Below, one piece after another: positions 1-6,102 of a DNA stretch of 13,097 nt (the first letter of the stretch is position 1; each line of letters opens with the position of its first letter). Position numbers and translations under genes: made by a program. This DNA is from Algoriphagus sp. Lineage in GTDB: Bacteria > Bacteroidota > Bacteroidia > Cytophagales > Cyclobacteriaceae. The notes under the pieces are model-generated. The model searched no databases. It was given only the letters and a program-made list of their open reading frames with translations, and was not told the origin of the DNA. Where the stretch lies: assembly GCA_023255285.1 (NCBI GenBank), contig JALRIY010000053.1:1-13097 (forward strand). Reading direction: 5' to 3'.

Positions 1-658
1 CATAAAAAATTTCAGATGCTTTTGTAATCCCGTAATTTGAGATCGAATCGTATACCACTACCTCTGCATTGCTGTAAGCAGCGCTAAAATCTTGAAGCAC
101 CTTTTCAGTAGAAGGAGAAAGCAGGGTGTTGGTTACAATCTTAACAGTTCCAGCTGCTCCCAACTTTGACTTTACTTCTTTATCAAGTTTTTCCCAGTCT
201 GTAGCGGCTCCAGCAAGCATTGGGCTGGCAATTCGCTGTTTGTCATAAAGAGAAAGAACAGAAGCTTCTACTAACGCATTCACTTTCCCTTTTGTGATTG
301 GAGACAATTCGTTACCATCAATTTTGATAGGACGACCTTCTCTTGTCTTGACTACAATAGCCGCATAGTCTCCTCCAGAAGAGAAGGTAGAAGCATAATA
401 ATTTGGGATAGATGGATTGATGTCGATTGGCTTATTCACGTAAGGAATGGCCTTTCTAACCGGAGCCTCGCATGCTGCAAGGGATGCGGCGGCGACGCTG
501 AATCCCATCAACTTGAGAAAATCTCGTCGAGATGCATTGCCATCCTCATTCAAGGTACTTGGCAATTCCGCAAATTCAAGATCTGCATTTTTTACAAACT
601 CCGGATCGTTGCTTAGTTGCTCGAGCCCTTTCCAGTAGGTTTTTTTAGTTTCCTTCAT
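1..658 (-). CDS. actB: Alternative complex III iron-sulfur subunit ActB, N-terminal part (runs off left edge)
   Basis: Reading leftward from the ATG at 658 gives 219 codons with no stop, so the gene continues past base 1. ActB belongs to the molybdopterin oxidoreductase superfamily and, in alternative complex III, carries iron-sulfur clusters that pass electrons from quinol toward cytochrome c on the periplasmic side. Residues 1-42 are a hydrophilic lead, followed by a twin-arginine motif SRRDFLK (43-49), a hydrophobic stretch, and a lipobox-like LAAC (60-63). A Tat motif placed more than 40 residues from the start is known for this family (the 'MoCo extended Tat' domain). After that comes the beginning of the molybdopterin-like domain, with GRPIKIDGNE at 108-117. 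The cluster-binding region lies outside the window. It follows actA by 37 nt in the same direction, so they are almost certainly one operon. The lipid anchor at Cys63 is an inference. Confidence 0.92.
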   Translation of the reverse strand, partial: MKETKKTYWKGLEQLSNDPEFVKNADLEFAELPSTLNEDGNASRRDFLKLMGFSVAAASLAACEAPVRKAIPYVNKPIDINPSIPNYYASTFSSGGDYAAIVVKTREGRPIKIDGNELSPITKGKVNALVEASVLSLYDKQRIASPMLAGAATDWEKLDKEVKSKLGAAGTVKIVTNTLLSPSTEKVLQDFSAAYSNAEVVVYDSISNYGITKASEIFY

Positions 659-695
659 TTTATTTCTAGGAATGAATTTTCAAAAGGATAAGGAA

Positions 696-1961
696 TTAAT
701 AGTGGCACTTAGCACACTCTAGACCACCGATGTCCTTCACTTTAAGCGCATCTTTTGAAGTAGCGTGAAGTTGAACCAATTTATCGTAATACACATTGCC
801 TTCGGTAGCAATCTCAGTTTGTCTGTGGCAATCAATACACCAGCCCATGGTCAAGGTACTGTGCTGTCCCACCACTTCCATTTCTTGAATTGGTCCGTGA
901 CAAGTCTGACACTCAACACCTCCAACTGCTACGTGTTGTGCATGGTTGAAATAGGCCAAATCAGGCAAATTGTGAACTCTCACCCATTCAATGGGCTGAT
1001 TTGTATCTACGGCATTGTATATTTTTTGGATCTCAGGAGATATCCCTTCTTTTCCGCCTACATTTTGAATATGTGTATGGCAATTCATACAAATATTTGC
1101 AGATGGAATATTAGCGGACTTACCTATCTCAACTCCGGTATGGCAGTACTGGCAAGCAATTTCGTATTGACCAGCGTGAAGCGCATGAGAGAAAGCAATG
1201 GGTTGCGCAGGAGCATACCCTTGCTGGACCCCTATGGAATACAAACCATCGATTGCAGTTTTTGCAACAAAAGCAACCACCAAGGTGGTTACAATAATCA
1301 CTACTGCATCGCTTTTCAATAGTTTTCCAAAATCAATTTTTTGGGAGACATATTCTTTGTCATCCGCATCCAAGTCTTGCTTGTAAATGTACTTGGTCAA
1401 AACATTCACAATGAGACCCAAAACAATCAAGATGAGAATCAAAATAAAAACCAAAACCCCAATGATGATGGTCAAATATTCACTTGGAATGCCTGAAGTA
1501 GCAGATCCTGCCCCATCACCACCAGAAGCTAAAGCTGCAGAAGCAGCGGCTGGATCTACCTTGTCTCCGTATTCTATATAAGACAACAAGCCATCCAATT
1601 CAGCATCGCTTAAAAAAGCGTAGGAAGGCATGACAGAATTGTTGTATTCTTTATAGAGTGCAACAGCATACGCATCACCTGAAGCGATAACTGCCTGTGA
1701 ATTGGCAATCCAGGTTTTTACCCATGCGGCGGAGTTTCTGTCTGTAGCACCTCGAAGGGCAGGACCAATATACTTTTGATCAAGCTTATGACAGGTCTTG
1801 CAATTGGCGTTGAAGACGGCCTTACCTGCTGCAATTGCTTCGTCGCTGTTGACTACGGAGGGATCTGCAGCATAGGCTGAAACTCCCATTGCCATGAAAA
1901 ACAGCACTGCCAGTGTCTGGAAACTCAATCGAATCCCTACTAACGAGCGGTTGGATAACAT
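696..1961 (-). CDS. actA: Alternative complex III multiheme cytochrome c subunit ActA (mono-heme domain fused to pentaheme domain)
   Basis: This 421-residue membrane-anchored cytochrome c is the electron-output part of alternative complex III, a quinol:cytochrome c/HiPIP oxidoreductase. Residues 1 to about 32 form a signal peptide ending near AYA-AD. A class I type domain follows, with heme motif CKTCH (54-58) and probable axial Met111 in SVMPSY. Two hydrophobic helices come next (about 162-188 and 218-237). The C-terminal half has five more CXXCH motifs at 270, 291, 351, 375 and 416, the last ending one residue before the C-terminus. Six hemes in total are predicted. The pentaheme part matches classical ActA; the N-terminal mono-heme domain is an extension that I recall from other Bacteroidota. 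The ATG at 1961 is preceded by about 37 nt of leader from a strong promoter at 2005-2035. actB lies 37 nt downstream. Confidence 0.93.
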   Translation of the reverse strand: MLSNRSLVGIRLSFQTLAVLFFMAMGVSAYAADPSVVNSDEAIAAGKAVFNANCKTCHKLDQKYIGPALRGATDRNSAAWVKTWIANSQAVIASGDAYAVALYKEYNNSVMPSYAFLSDAELDGLLSYIEYGDKVDPAAASAALASGGDGAGSATSGIPSEYLTIIIGVLVFILILILIVLGLIVNVLTKYIYKQDLDADDKEYVSQKIDFGKLLKSDAVVIIVTTLVVAFVAKTAIDGLYSIGVQQGYAPAQPIAFSHALHAGQYEIACQYCHTGVEIGKSANIPSANICMNCHTHIQNVGGKEGISPEIQKIYNAVDTNQPIEWVRVHNLPDLAYFNHAQHVAVGGVECQTCHGPIQEMEVVGQHSTLTMGWCIDCHRQTEIATEGNVYYDKLVQLHATSKDALKVKDIGGLECAKCHY

Positions 1962-2004
1962 AGTGTTGCTATTAAATAATTTAAACGGATCTCAGTAACC
2001 CCCG

Positions 2005-2035
2005 CAAAGGTACTATCGAGGCTTAATTTTTCAAA
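2005..2035 (-). promoter_or_regulatory. Bacteroidota-type promoter of the act operon
   Basis: On the minus strand, TTTG (2035-2032) is followed by exactly 19 nt and then TACCTTTG (2012-2005). This matches the Bacteroidota primary sigma consensus (-33 TTTG or TTG, -7 TAnnTTTG). Transcription would start near 1998-2000, giving a leader of roughly 37-40 nt before the actA ATG at 1961. The spacing equals that of the tRNA-Cys promoter in this window. Confidence 0.8.
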
Positions 2036-2099
2036 CAAGTATGTAGGAATAAACAAGGAAATAAGGAATCAATTAAAGGGAAACTAGCTGGCTGTTTTT

Positions 2100-2119
2100 C
2101 AGTGAATTACAGTGAATTT
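2100..2119. repeat. Tandem 10-base direct repeat upstream of the act promoter
   Basis: CAGTGAATTA at 2100-2109 is followed directly by CAGTGAATTT at 2110-2119, nine of ten bases identical. It sits about 65 bases upstream of the act -33 element. Its period equals about one DNA helical turn, so it could be a binding site for a regulator, but no protein is identified and chance is possible. Confidence 0.5.
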
Positions 2120-2271
2120 TGGCAGGATATTTTATTTAGAATTAATATAAATAAAGAAATTTATCAGGTGTATTTAATCTTTTGAATTCTTTTTATTTTG
2201 AAGTCCTGATTTCCACATCTTTTGAAAGTCTTGCCAACATTAAAATTTGCAGGTAAATCTCTTCTAGCCGT

Positions 2272-2302
2272 TTTGTAGTCGCAAAGATTATCTGTAAATT
2301 TG
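2272..2302 (+). promoter_or_regulatory. Bacteroidota-type promoter of tRNA-Cys
   Basis: TTTG (2272-2275), 19 nt, then TAAATTTG (2295-2302) fit the Bacteroidota -33/-7 consensus exactly. The predicted start near 2307-2310 would leave only a few nucleotides of 5' leader for RNase P to remove before the mature tRNA end at 2317. Confidence 0.82.
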
Positions 2303-2316
2303 CATTCCAAAATATT

Positions 2317-2387
2317 GGTCGCGTGGCCGAGTGGCTAGGCAGAGGTCTGCAAAACCTCGTACAGCGGTTCGAATCCGCTCGCGACCT
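2317..2387 (+). tRNA. tRNA-Cys (anticodon GCA)
   Basis: A full cloverleaf can be drawn by eye. The acceptor stem GGTCGCG (2317-2323) pairs with CGCGACC (2380-2386). The D stem is GCC/GGC (2326-2328, 2338-2340). The anticodon stem GAGGT/ACCTC (2342-2346, 2354-2358) encloses loop CTGCAAA with anticodon GCA at 2349-2351. The T stem AGCGG/CCGCT (2363-2367, 2375-2379) encloses TTCGAAT. The discriminator base is T2387, as expected for tRNA-Cys. CCA is not encoded. It is a single tRNA gene with its own promoter and terminator. Confidence 0.98.
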
Positions 2388-2388
2388 C

Positions 2389-2418
2389 AAAAAACACCCA
2401 GTTGGGTGTTTTTTTTTT
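2389..2418 (+). terminator. Intrinsic terminator of tRNA-Cys
   Basis: An A-run and ACACCC (2394-2399) pair with GGGTGT (2404-2409) across loop AGTT. Ten T bases (2409-2418) follow. The hairpin starts only two bases after the tRNA discriminator base, so the primary transcript is very short. Confidence 0.85.
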
Positions 2419-2468
2419 GTTTTTTAACCTTTTATCTAAGTAGCACAACCTTTGATTCTAATAAAGGC

Positions 2469-2503
2469 AAAAAAAAACACCAGTTTTCACTGGCGTTTTT
2501 TTT
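2469..2503 (-). terminator. Intrinsic terminator of rpsA
   Basis: Read on the minus strand, CGCCAGT (2495-2489) pairs with ACTGGTG (2484-2478) around a GAAA loop, followed by nine T bases (2477-2469). One pair is a G-U wobble in the minus-strand RNA but would be an A-C mismatch in plus-strand RNA, which fixes the main direction as minus. It begins 27 nt after the rpsA stop. Confidence 0.85.
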
Positions 2504-2522
2504 AGTTGAATTTCGGGCTAAT

Positions 2523-4292
2523 TTACTTCTTGCCTTCCATCTTTTCCTTCAATTCTGCAAGGGCATCGATGTCACCAAAGGTTGACTTCTCTCCTTGTGC
2601 AGGAAGTTCAGCAGCTTCTTCTTTTTTCTTGGCAGAAGCAGTAGCTTTCTTAGGGGCCTTTACCTCTTCCTTGAACATCGCAGTATGTGAAAGCACAATT
2701 CGCTTGTCGTCCTTAGAAAACTCAGCTACTTTGAAGTCGACTGACTCCCCAACTTCTACTTGAGAACCGTCTTCTTTCTCTAAATTTTTGATGGTCGCAA
2801 AGCCTTCCAATCCATAAGGAAGTTCAAGCACTGCTCCCTTATCGTTCTTGGAGTTTACAATACACTTATGCACAGACCCGATTGGGAACAAGGTTTCGAA
2901 GGTATCCCATGGATTCTCTTCCAACTGCTTGTGGCCCAAAGCCAATCTTCTATTATCTACGTCAAGTTCAAGTACAGCTACATCAAGCTCGTCTCCCACT
3001 TTCACAAATTCAGACGGGTGCTTGATCTTTTTAGTCCAAGACAAATCAGATACGTGTACCAACCCATCGATTCCCTCTTCCAATTCAAGGAATAAACCGA
3101 AATTAGTTAAGTTACGTACCACACCTTTGTGCTTCGTTCCTACTGCATATTTGGCAGACATATCGCCCTTAGTCCATGGATCTTCAGTCAATTGCTTGAT
3201 ACCCAAAGACATTTTGCGCTCGTCTTTATCTAGTGTCAACACCACTGCTTCAATTTCCACACCTACTTTTACAAAGTCTGCAGGATTTCTTAGGTGCTGA
3301 GACCAACTCATTTCAGATACGTGGATTAATCCTTCTACTCCTGGAGCCAACTCCAAGAATGCACCGTAATCTGCAACGTTTACAATCTTACCTTTAACGC
3401 GAGAACCTACCTCTAGGCTTGAAGCCAAAGAATCCCAAGGGTGAGCGCTCAACTGCTTCATACCCAATGAAATTCTACGCTTCTCATCATCAAAATCAAG
3501 TACCACAATCTGAACCTTCTGGTCAAGTTGCAATACTTCCTCTGGATGATTGATACGGCCCCAAGAGATGTCGGTAATGTGAAGTAGACCATCTACACCT
3601 CCCAAATCGATGAATACACCGAAGTTGGTCATGTTTTTGATCACCCCTTCCAATACCTGACCTTTTTCTAGGTTGTTGAGGATCTCTGCTTTTTGCTTCT
3701 CTAGATCTTTTTCAATCAATACTTTGTGAGAAACAACTACGTTATCATTGGCGTGGTTGATTTTAACCACTTTCACTTCCATTTTCTTACCTACATAGAT
3801 ATCAAAATCTCGAATAGGTTTTACATCAATCTGAGAACCTGGCAAGAAAGCTTCTACCCCATAGATATCTACGATCAAACCACCCTTTGTTCTTCTTTTT
3901 ACCAAACCTTCAATCACACTATCGTTTTCCAAGGCAGCCTCAATGTCATGCCATGCACGAACAATTTTTGCTTTCTTACGAGAAAGGATCAATTGACCCA
4001 ATGCATTTTCCTGCTCTTCGATAAATACATCCACCTCATCGCCTACCTTAATGTCAGCAATATCACGGAATTCAGAAAGAGGAACCAAGCCATCGGATTT
4101 AAATCCAATGTTGATGATGACATCCTTGTCATTTATTCCCACGACGACACCTTTGATCACTTCTTTTTCTGTGATCTCACTTAATGTTCCGGCATACATC
4201 GCTTCCATTTGATCGCGCTGCTCTTTGGAGTAACCTTCTCCAAAACCTTTGGTACCGAAGTCGTCCCAATTAAAATCTTTTGTACTAGACAT
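2523..4292 (-). CDS. rpsA: 30S ribosomal protein S1
   Basis: This is ribosomal protein S1, the RNA-binding protein of the small subunit that helps load mRNA during initiation. With the ATG at 4292 it is 589 residues. Six S1 (OB-fold) repeats follow one another at about 43-106, 124-190, 209-279, 294-366, 381-453 and 468-536. Repeats 3 to 5 share the typical pattern NFGVF(I/L)xLGG-VDGL(L/V)H(I/V)(S/T)D. Past residue 540 is a Lys/Ala/Glu-rich tail. An in-frame TTG nine bases upstream (4301) would add three residues (Met-Tyr-Phe), but the ATG is preferred because the protein then begins MSSTKDF and TTG starts are rare. No normally spaced Shine-Dalgarno is present, as usual for Bacteroidota, where S1-based recognition of A/T-rich leaders is thought to matter. 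It stands alone, with its own promoter and terminator. Confidence 0.97.
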   Translation of the reverse strand: MSSTKDFNWDDFGTKGFGEGYSKEQRDQMEAMYAGTLSEITEKEVIKGVVVGINDKDVIINIGFKSDGLVPLSEFRDIADIKVGDEVDVFIEEQENALGQLILSRKKAKIVRAWHDIEAALENDSVIEGLVKRRTKGGLIVDIYGVEAFLPGSQIDVKPIRDFDIYVGKKMEVKVVKINHANDNVVVSHKVLIEKDLEKQKAEILNNLEKGQVLEGVIKNMTNFGVFIDLGGVDGLLHITDISWGRINHPEEVLQLDQKVQIVVLDFDDEKRRISLGMKQLSAHPWDSLASSLEVGSRVKGKIVNVADYGAFLELAPGVEGLIHVSEMSWSQHLRNPADFVKVGVEIEAVVLTLDKDERKMSLGIKQLTEDPWTKGDMSAKYAVGTKHKGVVRNLTNFGLFLELEEGIDGLVHVSDLSWTKKIKHPSEFVKVGDELDVAVLELDVDNRRLALGHKQLEENPWDTFETLFPIGSVHKCIVNSKNDKGAVLELPYGLEGFATIKNLEKEDGSQVEVGESVDFKVAEFSKDDKRIVLSHTAMFKEEVKAPKKATASAKKKEEAAELPAQGEKSTFGDIDALAELKEKMEGKK

Positions 4293-4401
4293 AAAATACA
4301 ACTCTATTGACCCGCCTCCCTAGAGTCATGAGGAAGCAGCTTTTGGGTTAAAACTCAGCGCTTGGAAAATCCAAAATCGCCCCATTCACTCGAACGGATT
4401 G

Positions 4402-4409
4402 CAAAGGTA
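4402..4409 (-). promoter_or_regulatory. Probable -7 element of the rpsA promoter
   Basis: The minus strand reads TACCTTTG, identical to the act operon -7 element. A TTG at 19 nt is lacking; the nearest TTG (4438-4436) is 26 nt away, so the -33 half is weak. A start near 4395-4397 would give a leader of about 104 nt. The leader contains a purine-rich GGGAGG (4320-4315), 22 nt from the ATG, which is too far for a standard ribosome binding site. Confidence 0.5.
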
Positions 4410-4650
4410 AAAAATTTATTGAATCGAAAATATATCAAAAGGAAAATTAGCATATGCTTCCATTCACTTCTAACTTGTAATTGTGGGCGATTCATTCTAA
4501 AATTGAATTCAAAATAGTTGACATCAGCAATCTCACACAATAGATAGGGAAAGTTTTATGTGTTGTGGACAATCGCTATCAGAGCACTACCCAATCAGAT
4601 GAGTTACAAAATTTATTTTATTTCGTTGGTAGTGAAAGTGCGGATAATCC

Positions 4651-4683
4651 TTTAAAAAATAAGCCCCGATACGAAATCGGGGC
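4651..4683 (-). terminator. Intrinsic terminator facing left, in the plsC upstream region
   Basis: A perfect 8-bp stem, GCCCCGAT (4683-4676 on the minus strand) with ATCGGGGC (4670-4663), closes loop TTCGT. On the minus strand it is followed by TTATTTTTT (4662-4654). No T-run follows on the plus strand, so it is directional. It would stop either a short RNA started at 4718-4747 or antisense read-through across plsC from the minus-strand unit beginning at 7470. Confidence 0.75.
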
Positions 4684-4712
4684 CTGCAAGCAAAGAGTGA
4701 AAGAATTTTTAC
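4653..4712 (-). ncRNA. Candidate short RNA of about 60 nt divergent from plsC
   Basis: This span lies between a consensus-like minus-strand promoter (4718-4747) and an intrinsic terminator (4651-4683). If both work, the product would have about 28 nt of unpaired leader and then the terminator hairpin. No open reading frame of useful length fits. I do not recognise a known RNA family in it. No conservation or expression evidence is available here, so this is an inference from the two signals alone. Confidence 0.3.
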
Positions 4713-4717
4713 GAACC

Positions 4718-4747
4718 CAAATTTACTAAGGAAATTTCAATGTTCAA
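4718..4747 (-). promoter_or_regulatory. Minus-strand promoter overlapping the plsC start
   Basis: On the minus strand, TTG (4747-4745) is followed by 19 nt and TAAATTTG (4725-4718), the same -7 element and spacing as the tRNA-Cys promoter. The -33 half lies inside plsC codons 2-3. It points away from plsC, toward the terminator at 4683-4651. RNA polymerase binding here would compete with ribosome or polymerase entry at the plsC start. Confidence 0.5.
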
Positions 4748-5471
4748 GTTTTTTCAATGGATCTATACCGCCTATGCTGCACTTCTTTTTTTTGTGCTGA
4801 TGCTCCTCGTGGGCTTTTTTGTTTTGATCCCGCTCCTCATTCATCCACGTGGAGATATCATATCCTTTGTGTTCATTCGTTTTTGGGTTGGCACCTGGTC
4901 ATTTTTGACAGGGATTCGGTACGAAGTACACGGTAAAGAGTCCATAGATCTCAACCAAGCACACATCTACATTTTCAATCACCGTTCCAATCTTGACGCA
5001 CCATTAATCCCGATGGTTGTTCCACATCGTGTTCGAGCCATAGGAAAAAAAGAGCTGGCTAAAATACCCATTTTTGCAACTGTAGTGGGCAAACTGGCCG
5101 TATGGGTAGACAGAACTAATCCTCTTTCAAGACATAAAAGTTTGGAAAAATTAAATCTCTTACTACAAAAAGGTATATCTGTAGTGGTGGCTCCAGAAGG
5201 TACACGAAACAATACGGATCAAACCCTTCTTCCCTTTCAAAAAGGCGCCTTTCGATTGGCAATAGAAACTCAAACACCCATCCTTATGATGGCAGTCATT
5301 GGTGCAGACCAATTGATGAAGAGAGGCTCTTGGCTACTCAAACCAGGGAAAATAAGGGTATATTATTCCAAGCCCATGATTCCCCCTGCTACCTCATCCA
5401 AGAAGGAAGTGGAAGAATTCACAGAAAAATGTAGGAATCGTTTGGAGGCAATGCTACTTACCCACGGGTAG
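4740..5471 (+). CDS. plsC: 1-acyl-sn-glycerol-3-phosphate acyltransferase family protein (PlsC-like)
   Basis: This is a lysophospholipid acyltransferase that most likely converts lysophosphatidate to phosphatidate at the inner membrane in phospholipid synthesis. At 243 residues it has the normal family length. It begins with a membrane anchor (about 10-34). The catalytic HX4D box is NHRSNLD (His81, Asp86). A substrate region follows around 99-125, with GKKELAKIP and VWVDRTN, then EGTR (153-156) and a late IPPA (214-217). The ATG at 4740 follows a weak AAGGA. The family also acylates other lysolipids, such as those of ornithine or aminolipids in Bacteroidota, so the exact substrate is open. 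It is the only plus-strand protein gene here. Its last 14 nt overlap tail-to-tail with the minus-strand membrane protein gene. Confidence 0.9.
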   Translation: MFKFFQWIYTAYAALLFFVLMLLVGFFVLIPLLIHPRGDIISFVFIRFWVGTWSFLTGIRYEVHGKESIDLNQAHIYIFNHRSNLDAPLIPMVVPHRVRAIGKKELAKIPIFATVVGKLAVWVDRTNPLSRHKSLEKLNLLLQKGISVVVAPEGTRNNTDQTLLPFQKGAFRLAIETQTPILMMAVIGADQLMKRGSWLLKPGKIRVYYSKPMIPPATSSKKEVEEFTEKCRNRLEAMLLTHG

Positions 5472-6102
5472 TGCCTAACTCATCTTCTGAAAAAACCTCT
5501 CTGGTCAAGTCTTCAAATACCACATAAAGTACCAAAAAAGTAAGTGGCATAGTTAGCAAAAGGCCAACCCCAACAAGCAACAAACCCAGTAAGTTAAACA
5601 CAATCAGCGCTAAGAGCAAAGCAAAGAATTGCCACCAATTTCGGGTAATTAATTTCCTGCTCCATTCCATTGCTGACCAAGGTTCCAACCCTCCAAAAAT
5701 ACCCATCAACATCGCAAAAAGGTAGCCTACCCCTAAGTAAACCCCCGGTACAATGAAGGCCAGTAACCCAAAAGCAATAAATGCTTGGGTAAGCAAAGAA
5801 ATTACAGTAGCAGAAATCCAAAATCGAAAGCCTGTAAAAAAATCTGGATAAATGACTGATTCCCCTCGACTCATTTTATTAGCTACCAAATAAAATCCTG
5901 CATACAATGCTGGAGCCAATAGCGCACTGTAAATAAGTAAATAAGATTGTAAATACAGGACTACCATCCCTTGAATAGAAAAGATGAAAAGCATGTATAA
6001 AGAAAAATAAAAGGGCTGTAGCCGGTAAAGCTCCCAAGCACGTACAAATGACGCCTTGATGTCTATCTGAACAGGTACCGTAAGCAGGCGATCTACTTTC
6101 AT
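5458..6102 (-). CDS. Six-helix membrane protein of unknown function (DUF975 / YIP1-like fold type)
   Basis: This 214-residue protein is dominated by about six hydrophobic helices (roughly 31-50, 53-74, 95-116, 118-137, 157-179 and 181-197) with short loops. The pattern VPGVYLGVGYLFA (118-130), a conserved amphipathic stretch AMEWSRKL (144-151) and a Trp-rich NWWQFF before the next helix resemble the DUF975 and glycerophosphodiester-phosphodiesterase membrane domains. No catalytic motif is visible. Such proteins are sometimes labelled as carotene oxygenases in Bacteroidota, which I consider wrong. The ATG directly follows the stop codon of the cystathionine beta-synthase gene with no gap, so translation is probably coupled. 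The C-terminal end overlaps plsC antiparallel by 14 nt. Function is not known. Confidence 0.75.
   Translation of the reverse strand: MKVDRLLTVPVQIDIKASFVRAWELYRLQPFYFSLYMLFIFSIQGMVVLYLQSYLLIYSALLAPALYAGFYLVANKMSRGESVIYPDFFTGFRFWISATVISLLTQAFIAFGLLAFIVPGVYLGVGYLFAMLMGIFGGLEPWSAMEWSRKLITRNWWQFFALLLALIVFNLLGLLLVGVGLLLTMPLTFLVLYVVFEDLTREVFSEDELGTTRG

Larger units (their letters stand above)
1962..2316. other. Divergent promoter region between actA and tRNA-Cys
   Basis: No protein gene is supported in these 355 bases. A 65-codon frame on the minus strand (2193-2390) runs through the tRNA gene and is a chance reading. The region holds a minus-strand promoter for actA (2005-2035), a tandem 10-base repeat (2100-2119), an A/T-rich stretch at about 2125-2200 and a plus-strand promoter for tRNA-Cys (2272-2302). 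Nothing else stood out. Confidence 0.8.
4293..4739. other. Intergenic region between rpsA and plsC
   Basis: No protein gene is supported in these 447 bases. A 61-codon minus-strand frame (4355-4540) overlaps the rpsA promoter element and leader and has no family character. The region contains the rpsA leader and -7 element (4402-4409), an imperfect inverted repeat CACTACC (4585-4591) / GGTAGTG (4628-4634) of unknown meaning, and a minus-strand terminator hairpin with a minus-strand promoter near the plsC start, listed separately. I could not identify a Bacteroidota-type plus-strand promoter for plsC. Confidence 0.7.

Noticed and set aside
765..1322. 185-codon open frame on the plus strand
   Set aside because: It is antisense to the heme-binding part of actA, whose six CXXCH motifs and signal peptide leave no doubt about the coding strand.
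2331..2585. 84-codon plus-strand frame starting inside tRNA-Cys
   Set aside because: It reads through the tRNA and two terminators into the antisense of rpsA; low-complexity Phe/Lys runs come from the T and A tracts.
3726..4184. 152-codon open frame on the plus strand
   Set aside because: It lies opposite the first S1 repeats of rpsA and has no family character.
4355..4540. 61-codon minus-strand frame in the rpsA upstream gap
   Set aside because: It would cover the rpsA -7 element and leader, has no recognisable motif and no upstream signals.
4518..4546. E. coli-like promoter TTGACA - 17 nt - TAGATA on the plus strand before plsC
   Set aside because: The spacing is right for sigma-70 of Proteobacteria, but Bacteroidota use TAnnTTTG at -7, which is absent at the needed place; treated as chance, although it could be the missing plsC promoter.
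4585..4634. Inverted repeat CACTACC / GGTAGTG
   Set aside because: Seven pairs with a loop of 36 bases and no T-run; too weak to call a riboswitch or terminator.
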